Assembly: GCF_001625215.2 (NCBI RefSeq)
Contig: NC_030385.2
Span: forward strand, 4,395,135 to 4,459,134
Direction of reading: 5' to 3'
Source of the DNA: Daucus carota subsp. sativus
Lineage: Eukaryota > Streptophyta > Magnoliopsida > Apiales > Apiaceae
DNA: 64,000 bases
Shown: in pieces, positions 24,719 to 36,734 of the stretch
Numbering within the stretch: the stretch's first letter is position 1
Layout: the number at the start of each line of letters is the position of its first letter
Translations under genes and position numbers: made by a program
The notes under the pieces: model-generated
Told to the model about the DNA's origin: nothing
Seen by the model: the letters and a program-made list of their open reading frames with translations, nothing else
Databases searched by the model: none

Positions 24719-25360
24719 GACTTAATTGTGATTCGCACTCCTTTGATTTTATCTAATTGCACATTACACTTAAAACTTTAAGGATATACATTTTGCAACC
24801 CTTATTTATTAAACCCGTCACATTAGCACCGTCCCCATTATTTTTGCCATTAACGTTAAATAATTCAAGGGCAAAACTGTCCAATGATATCTTCTGTTTC
24901 AGTATTCTCTATTTTTGTACCTAATTATCTCTTGTTAATACACAATTAAAATCAGAGGGTCTGTTGTCACGGATTCAAAACTCAACGCCACAAATTTCAT
25001 GCGGACCTCGTACAAGGCTACTTCCTATCCAGTATTATATTGTCAGTTGTTTTCAATCTATGCTGGTAAAATCGAGCAAAGTGAGCCTGAACTAACAAGA
25101 TTTTAGAGCTTTATGTTATTTTTCATGTTGAAGGAGATACATACAAGCATGATATATAGGTATAAACTAATACATAGCCGTTGAAATACTTTTGGACTAT
25201 TTTGCCCTTGCATTATTTAACGTTAATAGCAAAAGATAACGGAGAGGGTGTTAATTGTGGCAAGTTTATTAAATAAGGATTGCAAAATTATATATCCTTA
25301 AAGTTTTAGGTGCAACGTGTAATTAGTTAAAACCAAAAGAGTGCGAATTGCAATTAAGTC
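24719..25360. mobile_element. long-TIR Mutator-like (MULE-type) non-autonomous element
   Basis: Inverted repeats of about 165 bp: left GACTTAATTGTGATTCGCAC, right complement GACTTAATTGCAATTCGCAC. Flanked by a perfect 9-bp duplication TTAATATTA (24710-24718 and 25361-25369). Long TIRs and a 9-bp duplication are diagnostic of Mutator-like elements. The roughly 310-bp interior has no transposase. Confidence 0.88.
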
Positions 25361-25870
25361 TTAATATTAACATAAGTTGAACAAATCTTGCTTATAATCA
25401 ATACTTAAAATTTACAATAATTATTTGAATACGATTGAGCTCAAATGAGTTTTCGACTTCTAACTTCAAGAGAGTATAATTGATATTACTATAATCCAGT
25501 TTCCTAGAGTATTTGAATGACTTTGCAACAAACTTGAGATTTTACCAATTGGATTTTGTAATATAGGTAAAGAAGACATGTACAATTACAATTTGCCCGA
25601 GAATAACTCATTTTATGATAAGGCAATTAGACTAATTGTCGACTTATCAACAATACTACTCATCCGAGTGAAAAAAATACAATTTAAGAGGGGTGTATTC
25701 GATTGGGATTTTAATAGATTGTTTTTAGTTTATGAATTTTAATAAATTGTGTCTGATTTTATAATATTTATCAAATTGATTAAGATATTATAATTAAAGA
25801 CGACTTCTATAGTTATTAGGATTTTGTAATCATATAATTTTTTATTTAATAATAATAATCATTAAACTAA

Positions 25871-26524
25871 TCATATAAAAAGCCAACATGGGTATAATTT
25901 GTAGTCGTACAAAATTTTGGTTTGGTACACTCCTCTAAAACTAAAAGTCTGCAACATGTAGATATCTATTAAACAAGTTTCATATACTAAAAACACTCCT
26001 GATGTATATTAATATCTTTTATATATAATTTATAATTAGTTGAAAAAAGGTGAAACTATTGTTAATAACATATTAATATTAAAAAATACTTATAAATAAA
26101 TGTATAACTAATTATAAATATACAATTTTGAATATCTTTTGTCTAAAATACATATAAATAATTGAAAATGCTACTTTTTAATTATAACGTATTCTACTCG
26201 AAATTTAACTGTAACATGTTATATTTCATTACAAATATGAACCATTACATAACATATGAAGATATATGATATATGAAAATTTTGATTTAAAATTAATTGA
26301 ATAATAAACTGTCACATATCAATATCAGAAAAATATTTATAGATAGATAATAAATTGTGAAAGCTAAATTTCCGTTAGAAGATATAATCAGTTGGTTAAT
26401 ATAATTTAATTAGAATTCAATTCATTAATACTAAAATACTAATAAAATGACGTTACGATTTAAATTGTAATTAATAATTTAAGAATTATATACGCGCCCG
26501 TGCTTTGCACGGGTTAAAGGCTAG
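25871..26524 (+). mobile_element. non-autonomous Helitron, family A, both ends present
   Basis: It starts A^TCATATAAAAAGCCAACATG. It ends with hairpin GCCCGTGC-TTT-GCACGGG, TTAAAGG and CTAG, followed by T, matching insertion between A and T. 654 bp, AT-rich, no ORF of note. Confidence 0.85.
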
Positions 26525-26787
26525 TATAAATTAAATATAAAACCAATCTGCATTTCATTGAGGGATGGACTGTATATAGACTCAGTCAATCGAATAATTG
26601 TGGGAAAAACAATAGAGACTTTTTCTTTGTTATCCTGCTCATAAATGTCACTTTTATTTATCATTTTGTCATTTTTATGGGAATAGAATATACCGCTAAA
26701 ACGGTTATAATTTTATATATACTAAAACTTCGATTAGTTAATAATTAATTAACAATTTGTTAGAATTAAAATTTAAATTACATATTT

Positions 26788-27005
26788 AACTGTCACATAT
26801 CAATATCAGAAAAATATTTATAGATAGATAATAAATTGTGAAAGCTAAATTTCCGATAGAAGATATAATCAGTTGGTTAATATAATTTAATTAGAATTCA
26901 ATTCATTAATACTAAAATACTAATAAAATGACGTTACGATTTAAATTGTAATTAATAATTTAAGAATTATATACGCGCCCGTGCTTTGCACGGGTTAAAG
27001 GCTAG
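26788..27005 (+). mobile_element. Helitron family A, 3' 218 bp
   Basis: By eye it matches 26307-26524 at a constant offset of 481 bases, with one substitution and no gap, through the terminal hairpin and CTAG. The 5' part is replaced by unrelated sequence, so this is a truncated or chimeric copy. Confidence 0.85.
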
Positions 27006-27197
27006 TAGAGTATAACTCATTAAAGTTGATTAGTCATGTAGAATCCATTTCGGTAGCTTAGCAACCCCCAAAACCAATTTATAGACATCAAGAAAGGCCC
27101 TAGACACAGCCATATACCCTCCTTAAACCCTCCTCACACACTCAGCTGAGGACTGTGAAATGGGTCTCTCTCGTCTCCTTCACCCATATCTATACTA

Positions 27198-27532
27198 TCT
27201 ATACTATAATATAATAAGGCAACATTGGTTTAATTTGTAGTCGTACAAAATTTTGGTTCGGTCACTTTTTTATAACTACAAGTGGGTGACATGTAGACTT
27301 CTCTTACTCTTACAATATTAAAGAGTTTTATACCGTTCAAATTACTAACACTTGTGATGTTATACAAGATAAAAAAAACTCCACCATTATTCTTTTAAAT
27401 ATAATGTATATATTATTTATATACTATATTATAATAAACCGATATTGGTATAATTCATAGTCGTCCAAAAAATGTAATCAGTTGGTAAATATAATCTGGT
27501 TAAAATCTAATTCATTAATACTAAAATACTAA
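27198..27532 (+). mobile_element. Helitron family C, 3' end missing
   Basis: It starts A^TCTATACTATAATATAATAAG. It shares GTAGTCGTACAAAATTTTGG with family A, then diverges (ACAAGTGGGTGACATGTAGA). A second, internally deleted Helitron piece runs from about 27417. The stretch ends where the next copy starts at 27533. Confidence 0.65.
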
Positions 27533-28190
27533 TCTATACTATACTATAAAAAGCCAACATATGTATAATTTGTAGTCGTACAAAATTTTGGTTTGGTACT
27601 CTTCTCTAAAACTAAAAGTCTACAATATGTAGATAGCTATTAAACAGTTTTATATACTAAAAACACTCCTTATGTATATTAATATCTTTTTAAATATAAT
27701 TTATAATTAGTTGAAAAAATGAAACTACTGTTAATAACATATATTAATATTAAAAATTTTTTTATAGATAAATGTATAACTAATTTTAAATATACAATTT
27801 TGAATATCTTCTGTCTAAAATACATATAAATAATTAGAGACGCTAATTATAACGTATTCTACTCGAAATTTAATTCTAACGTGTTCTATTTCATTACAAA
27901 CATGAACCATTACGTAACATATGAATATATATGAAATATGAAAATTTTGATTTAAAATTAATTGAATAATAAACTATCACATATTAATATCAGAAAAATA
28001 ATTATCAATAGATAATAAATTGTGAAAGCTAAGTTTCCGTCAGAAGATATAGTCTGTTGGTTAATATAATTTAACTAAAATCCAAATTATTAATACTAAA
28101 ATACTAATAAAATGGTGTTAAGATTCAAATCATAATTAATAAATTACGAGTTATATAAGCTGCCCGTGCTTTGCACGGGTTAATGGCTAG
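27533..28190 (+). mobile_element. non-autonomous Helitron, family A, both ends present
   Basis: The 5' end TCTATACTATACTATAAAAA is preceded by A. The 3' end is hairpin GCCCGTGC-TTT-GCACGGG, TTAATGG and CTAG, followed by T. 658 bp, close to 25871-26524 throughout. Confidence 0.87.
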
Positions 28191-28418
28191 TATAAATAAA
28201 TTGAGAAATACGTGGACATTCAAACTCAAGACTTGAGCCGCTGAAATCCTAATTCCACTTAGATACTACTAGAAGAGTCCTCCTAGAATAATAACTCTTC
28301 AAAAACAACTATTGAAAAATACTGATAACCACCAGATAATGATAAAACATCGGTTTTATCGTGTATCAAAAACCAACAAACTACTTGTCATCAATCTTTT
28401 AAATTCCTAATTGGAAAT

Positions 28419-28607
28419 TGCTAGAGACCCCAAAAAATCATCCCAAATTTTTTTCCCAAATGATGTGTCATAGTGTGATTGGTTGTTTTCACTCCCATAA
28501 TAATGAGACCCCCCTGCAGATTCATTAATCACCCAATCATAATATTCCACGTGTTCGCCACGTCATTCGGTAAAAAATTTTGGGAATTTTTTTTGGGGTC
28601 TCTAGCA
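28419..28607. mobile_element. short TIR MITE in the F-box gene promoter
   Basis: The inverted repeats TGCTAGAGACCCCAAAA / TTTTGGGGTCTCTAGCA extend imperfectly inward. About 190 bp, ending 60 bp before the F-box ATG. No clear target duplication, so the superfamily is open. Confidence 0.7.
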
Positions 28608-28667
28608 TCACCCGAAAATATATAAACCCAAATTGCAGACTGGCCTGACCAAATAAAGAGGTAAGGG

Positions 28668-29981
28668 ATGAAGGGCGTTAACGTGTCTGGGTTGTTGACA
28701 CTCTCAATTCCTTTGTTTGCGATTCTTACTCGTTATTACTCCTCAAAACACAAGCAGAAGCAACTCTCTGAAGAAGAACAAGAAGAAAATGAAGTGAAAG
28801 CGTCGTCGTCATGGGCTGAACTTGACCGGAATCTATTGGGGGAAATAGTGAGCAGACTCTGTGTTGCTGATCAGGCTCGCTTTGGTGCTGTTAACACCCA
28901 CTGGTTGGCTGCGGCTCGCTCCATGACTACTAAATCATCATCCTCATCATCATTACCATGGCATGGTTGTAAATATCCAGGTAGCTCTGAATTCCGACTC
29001 TATAACCCTTTATCATCTCCCAGCCATCTAGCTTCACAACACCTTATAGACTGGTCTCAATTAGGTATTCCATCTTCTACTGATGTATATTTGCATCTTG
29101 TCAAGCACAATTGGGTTTTTCTTTCTGTTACCAAACCAAGATTGTTTTTCTGGACGCGTACATACGCCTTTCTGTTCTCTCCCTTTACTAAAAGAATCAT
29201 CACCCTTCCTACTTTTGACTATCCTAATGGTTTCCATTTCGTTTCCACGTTTTCCACCCGACCCGATTCACCAGATTGTGTCTTTTGTTGCGTAGACGCT
29301 GACCGAGATGACAAAATTGCTGTTTTAACATATCGCAATGGTGATAAACAATGGACGGCTAGACAATTTAATATGCATCCTGATTTTAAGCCTTGGAATT
29401 CCCTTCCTCACATCCTTGATGGAATTCTATACATTCTTTCTCCTTATGGACAAGTAGCCTCCTATAATATCCTTAATGGAGAATTCATCTTTGACCGTTT
29501 GCTCCACGACGAGTTTGTTGTTCACAATTCTGCAAAAAGGATAGTCCATTCGTTTGTTTTGAATGGGGAGTTGCTCATAATAGGTTTTAACCCGGATGTC
29601 AGAAAGGATGCTACTCTTCCAGGCCAACAATTTGTAAGAAGGTATCATCGCTCACTCAAGGTTTGGCTTCCCGTAAGAACCTTAGGGGATTATGCTTTAT
29701 TTTTCAACCCAAAGTTTATCGACGTCTCACTAGTTAATACAAAGGATATTAGGACATGTAACGGACTATTATCAAACAAGGTATACCATTTTTTCAGTGG
29801 CGGCTGCCTTGTTTACTCCTTACAGGACGGTGAATTAGTTCAGTTTAAGTGTATAAATTCAACCTTTTTGGGGGATGGTGAGAACGATTTACCTGAGTAC
29901 AAGTACAATTATTCTACTCCAGCTACACATTTAGCTTATTGGTTAGAAGCTCCTCCTGTCCACTCCTCCTCAGACAATTAA
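28668..29981 (+). CDS. F-box protein of the DUF295/KIB type, intronless
   Basis: 437 residues in one exon, as is common for this family. After a hydrophobic N-terminal stretch (LLTLSIPLFAILTRYYS, which may be a membrane segment or an upstream-start artefact) and an acidic linker comes the F-box at about residues 48-85 (WAELDRNLLGEIVSRLCVAD, then FGAVNTHWL). The remainder follows the DUF295 beta-propeller-like pattern, with YAFLFSPFTKRIITLP near residue 165 and a C-terminal NKVYHFFSGGCLVYSLQDGE. F-box proteins act as substrate receptors of SCF E3 ubiquitin ligases via SKP1. The substrate is unknown; DUF295 F-box genes are numerous and fast-evolving in plants. The frame is intact. Transposon remnants crowd both flanks. 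Confidence 0.88.
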   Translation: MKGVNVSGLLTLSIPLFAILTRYYSSKHKQKQLSEEEQEENEVKASSSWAELDRNLLGEIVSRLCVADQARFGAVNTHWLAAARSMTTKSSSSSSLPWHGCKYPGSSEFRLYNPLSSPSHLASQHLIDWSQLGIPSSTDVYLHLVKHNWVFLSVTKPRLFFWTRTYAFLFSPFTKRIITLPTFDYPNGFHFVSTFSTRPDSPDCVFCCVDADRDDKIAVLTYRNGDKQWTARQFNMHPDFKPWNSLPHILDGILYILSPYGQVASYNILNGEFIFDRLLHDEFVVHNSAKRIVHSFVLNGELLIIGFNPDVRKDATLPGQQFVRRYHRSLKVWLPVRTLGDYALFFNPKFIDVSLVNTKDIRTCNGLLSNKVYHFFSGGCLVYSLQDGELVQFKCINSTFLGDGENDLPEYKYNYSTPATHLAYWLEAPPVHSSSDN

Positions 29982-29984
29982 GAC

Positions 29985-30047
29985 AGCTTAGTGGCTAAGA
30001 GCTTATCCTCTATCGTTCCAGGTTATGGATTCGACCCTGGCTCTCAA
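29985..30047 (+). repeat. possible tRNA-derived SINE head
   Basis: Directly after the F-box stop, GCTTAGTGGCTAAGAGCTTA resembles a Pol III A box and GGTTATGGATTCGACCCTGG a B box about 30 bp later. It is cut by Helitron-like sequence at about 30048. Confidence 0.35.
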
Positions 30048-30310
30048 CTATAATAAGGCAACATAGGTTTAATTTGTAGTCGTACAAAATTTTGGTTCGG
30101 TCCTCTTTTTTATAACTACAAGTGGGTGACATGTAGACTTCTCTTACTCTTACAATATTAAAGAGTTTTATACCGTTCAAATTACAAACACTTGTGATGT
30201 AATACAAGATAAAAAAACTCGTGAGTGTTTTTGGTATTATAAACTGTTTAATAGAGCTCTCAGTATCAAACCAGTACCAAACCAAAATTTTTTACGGTAT
30301 AGATTCTCCA
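30048..30310. mobile_element. Helitron fragments in opposite orientation
   Basis: 30048-30216 repeats the family C start (AATAAGGCAACATAGGTTTA). From about 30216 to 30310 the complement of the family A 5' part follows (complement AAATTTTGGTTTGGTACT, then TATTAAACAGTTT). Confidence 0.6.
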
Positions 30311-30721
30311 AGTTCCTGGCCTCCTGTGATTACCCCTTGTCGCATCACCAGAATATCCGAAACAGGAATAATCGAGAGTGTTAAAAAACTTATTTCCTCA
30401 GTCATTCAATTCCGTTTTGTGATTTCGAAGTGTACATCTTCTATGTTGTTCCAATAATGCATACTTGAAAACAACGGTGATCTTATGTAATTAAGACGGA
30501 ATTAAGCAATTGAGAAAAACCGTCTATCGCTTGATTTTTATAATCTGATGCTTTTAAACTTGTGCGATACCAGCTCTTACAATGAAGATAAAAAAAGGTA
30601 CATGACACTAAATTAAGCTATGATGAAAATTCACCACATTATTGAGCGCACAGGAAGCTGCGCGTCTTTGAAATCGTTCATCAGAAACAAATCACAAGTT
30701 GCAAACACTTGATATTCACGA

Positions 30722-30900
30722 CTAAAAAGACACCCGAATATTGAGAAGCGACATAAGCTGAGAAATAAACTCAGGGTGTGCTGGCCAGGCTGCTCCGGTC
30801 ACCAAATTCCCATCAGTGTAGCATCGAGTTATCGGATCAGGTTCCAACCATGTTGCACCAGCCAAGACCACATCAAGTTTCACAGCAGGGTATGCAGTGT
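30722..30900 (-). CDS. DJ1D: 3' terminal exon of a DJ-1/PfpI family gene (DJ1D-like), possibly truncated
   Basis: The minus strand reads continuously from about 30900 to TAG at 30724-30722: AYPAVKLDVVLAGATWLEPD, then CYTDGNLVTGAAWPAHPEF, ending NIRVSF. This is the conserved C terminus of plant DJ-1 homologue D proteins, two-domain DJ-1/PfpI proteins described as glyoxalase III-like enzymes. Only the last about 60 residues are here. The frame is clean and no other exon is recognisable upstream (higher coordinates). A Helitron terminus in minus orientation lies about 30 bp away at 30930. It is either the end of a gene whose upstream exons lie beyond inserted repeats, or a stranded fragment; I favour a fragment. 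Confidence 0.7.
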
Positions 30901-30929
30901 CATACTATGATTAGTGTATACTATTAGTA

Positions 30930-30960
30930 CTAGTATTTATGCCCGCTACGCAAGGGCTTT
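30930..30960 (-). mobile_element. Helitron-like 3' terminus, minus orientation
   Basis: Read on the minus strand, AGCCCTTGCGTAGCGGGCAT forms a hairpin and is followed by AAATACTAG, a CTRR end. The 5' border was not located. Confidence 0.45.
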
Positions 30961-31282
30961 GAAAATAAAAATTTATTGTATGTTATAATATAAATAAAAT
31001 AATATTTTCATAACTTTGTGCACCCATATTTTGTTTTTGTAAATCAATAAAATTACTAATTGAGGAGTATTTTCCTAATCAAATTTTAATAAATTAATTT
31101 TTTTTAAATGTGATGTTCTTAAAACGTTTAAATTAGTCCAACTAATGACTTTACGATCGATTTAGTATTCGTCATGGGTGAATAAATATTCGACTATTAC
31201 CTTTCCAGTCGATTAGTGTTCGTATCATAAATATATTACTAAAATAATACCCAAAAATCATTTAAGAAGAATTCATAATTTT

Positions 31283-32155
31283 AATATAATATTATATACT
31301 TATATATAATAAGCGTAAGGGAGATAATTTGGTCGCATGGTCCTATGGTCCAAAAAAAAAAAAAATAAGCACCGTTAGATTAGAATAAAATTAAATTCTG
31401 TTCTGTTTTATAATTCCTTTTCTGAATCCAAAACAAATTCTGTGTTTCATGTGTTTTTGGTTTTTTAATCCAAAATAAATATTTCCTACAAAATTTAGTT
31501 GTGGAATCGTATAAGTCGCACCGTCACAAAATTATTTTTATCCATCGGATCGTATATTGAACAAATAAACACCGTTAGATTAGAAAAAAAATAACATCTG
31601 TTTCATAAGACAACTAATATCTACTTGCATGTTTATAATTCCTTTCCTGAATTCAAAACAAATTCTGTATTTCATATGTTTATGATTTTTTTAATCCAAA
31701 ATAAATATTTTCTACCAATTTTATTTGTAGAATCATATAAATCGCACCGTCACAAAATTATTTTTATCTAATATATTTTTAAATTAATAAGCCCGATTTA
31801 TGTGAGGAACGAATACAAAAACTTTTTCTTAATCCAAAACAAATTCTACCATGTTATTGCATGTTTATGATTCATCTTCTTAATTCAAAACAAATTGTGT
31901 TTATCAATTTTAATCTCGAACCATAAAAATTTTTGGAAAAATATTTAAATCACATTATATAATCTAATAGGAGTTGGCGTCACATATTTTACTTAAAATA
32001 ATTTAAAATTTAATAGAAAGAATTTAATACTTTGGCATGATACATATAATTTTAATTTATTATTATAAAATAATTTTTTCACACCATTTAAAATATATTT
32101 AAAAAATTTATAAATAATTAAAAAGCTCCCGTGCCTTGCACGGGCTATAAGCTAG
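31283..32155 (+). mobile_element. non-autonomous Helitron, family B, copy 3
   Basis: Interior as in 19132 and 20043, with small deletions and an A run at about 31353-31365. The 3' end is complete: CCCGTGC-CTT-GCACGGG, CTATAAG and CTAG, then T. Confidence 0.8.
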
Positions 32156-32606
32156 TATTTTATAAAAAGCCAACATAGGTATAATTTGTAGTCGTACAAA
32201 ATTTTGGTTTGGTACTCTCCTCTAAAACTAAAAGTCTACAACATGTATATAACTATTAAACAGTTTCATATACTAAAAACACTCCTTATGTATATTAATA
32301 TCTTTTTAAATATAATTTATAATTAGTTGAAAAAGATGAAACTACTATTAATAACATATATTAATATTTAAAAAAATTATAGATAAATGTATAACTAATT
32401 ATAAATATACAATTTTGAATATCTTTTGTCTAAAATACATATAAATAATTAGAGACGCTACTTTTTAATTATAACGTATTCTACTCGAAATTTAACTCTA
32501 ACGTGTTCTATTTCATTACAAACACGAACCATTACGTAACATATGAAGATATATGAAATATGAAAATTTTGATTTAAAATTAATTGAATAATAAACTATC
32601 ACATAA
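32156..32606 (+). mobile_element. Helitron family A, 3' part missing
   Basis: Begins TATTTTATAAAAAGCCAACA right after the family B CTAG and follows the family A interior until AATAAACTATCACATA, where unrelated sequence starts. Confidence 0.75.
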
Positions 32607-32840
32607 TAAACAATGACGGTGATTCGCGACTGCAATATATATGTAACAGTGTTGAGCCGGTGAAATTAAGTAATTCATTAAATTTGCGTTAACTTAATTA
32701 ATTGTGGCCAACAGCAAATTAGCATTGACGAGTATTAATTAGAGATTCAGTCATTTTGTGACGGGATATATATAATATGTTTGAAATTCAGATATGCAGC
32801 TACTTATTTAATAAAGTCAAATCTGCTGGCTGCTGGCTAG

Positions 32841-33380
32841 CAGTGGCGGAGTTAGCACGGGACGAGGGTGGTCTATAGCCCCCCCTGGATTCTGAAAAAA
32901 AATTATTTTTTTTTTTTTTTGGTGTACAAGATTAAAAAAAAAAAATTAGACCCCTCTAAATATTTTAGTACATACTAATTTATTTTTAAAAAATGAAAAT
33001 TATTTTCAAAAAGTCAAATGAATACATAAAAAATATTTTTATCAAACTTTTTTAATAACATTTTAGTTTTATATTTTATTTTATACTTTAATATTACATT
33101 TGTAATAGACTAATAGTTAAATTTAATTATACTTTAATATTACATTTATACTTTAATATTACATTTGTAATAGACTAATATTTTATACTTTAATATAAAT
33201 TGATGTTGAAGACATTATAGTGAGGTTTCAAAATATGGCACCTAGGAGAGTGTTATTGTGAATTTGTAAGTTGTAACAATAATATGTCAAATTTAATTAT
33301 ATATTATGTACCCAAAAATTTTTTTCCCGGTGGGACTAAAATCCAGCCCCCTCTGGACTTAAATCCTGCATACGCCACTG
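32841..33380. mobile_element. non-autonomous hAT element upstream of the WRKY gene
   Basis: The ends CAGTGGCGGAG and (complement) CAGTGGCGTATG are flanked by a perfect 8-bp duplication CTGGCTAG (32833-32840 and 33381-33388). 540 bp, AT-rich interior without transposase. It ends 125 bp before the WRKY ATG. Confidence 0.9.
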
Positions 33381-33505
33381 CTGGCTAGCTCCTCCTTATA
33401 CGTAGACAGTAGACTATATATTTCTTTATCGAATGAGAAATTCACACGCAGAAGAAAGACATTCATTCATACCCAGAAATATCTAAAGGGAGAAATCAAG
33501 ATCAT

Positions 33506-36299
<2,794 letters not shown>

Positions 36300-36734
36300 A
36301 TGCAAAGCTTAAATGATTCGGTTACCATGTCAGTATTTGGTACTTGATGCAATTGTAGCTGTTTAACGATTATTTAAATTCTAATAGTGTACATGCACAT
36401 TATATTACTCGTGATCCAGGCTGTGCATGAATATTTAAAATTAACGTTGCATATCCAGCCTCGATAAATTAATAACCGAGCGAGTCTGTTAATATATCGA
36501 GGTTCAACCAGTGTTGTAAGAAATGAGAATCGAACTTAATCGGTGAAGTCACGGAAGATGAACTAATCGAAGATTAATCAGATTCATCGAAGCTTAATCG
36601 GATGATTAATTGAATGATCAGATATTTAATTGGTGATTAATTATCAACTTTTAGAACAGAGAATTGAACGAAATAAGAAAGACATATAAACTAACGTTCC
36701 ACTAATATTTACGTTCTCAGAATTTTGTTGTACT
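36300..36734. other. WRKY-PPR spacer
   Basis: Probable WRKY 3' UTR, then AT-rich sequence with repeated GATTAAT words. No gene. Confidence 0.5.
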
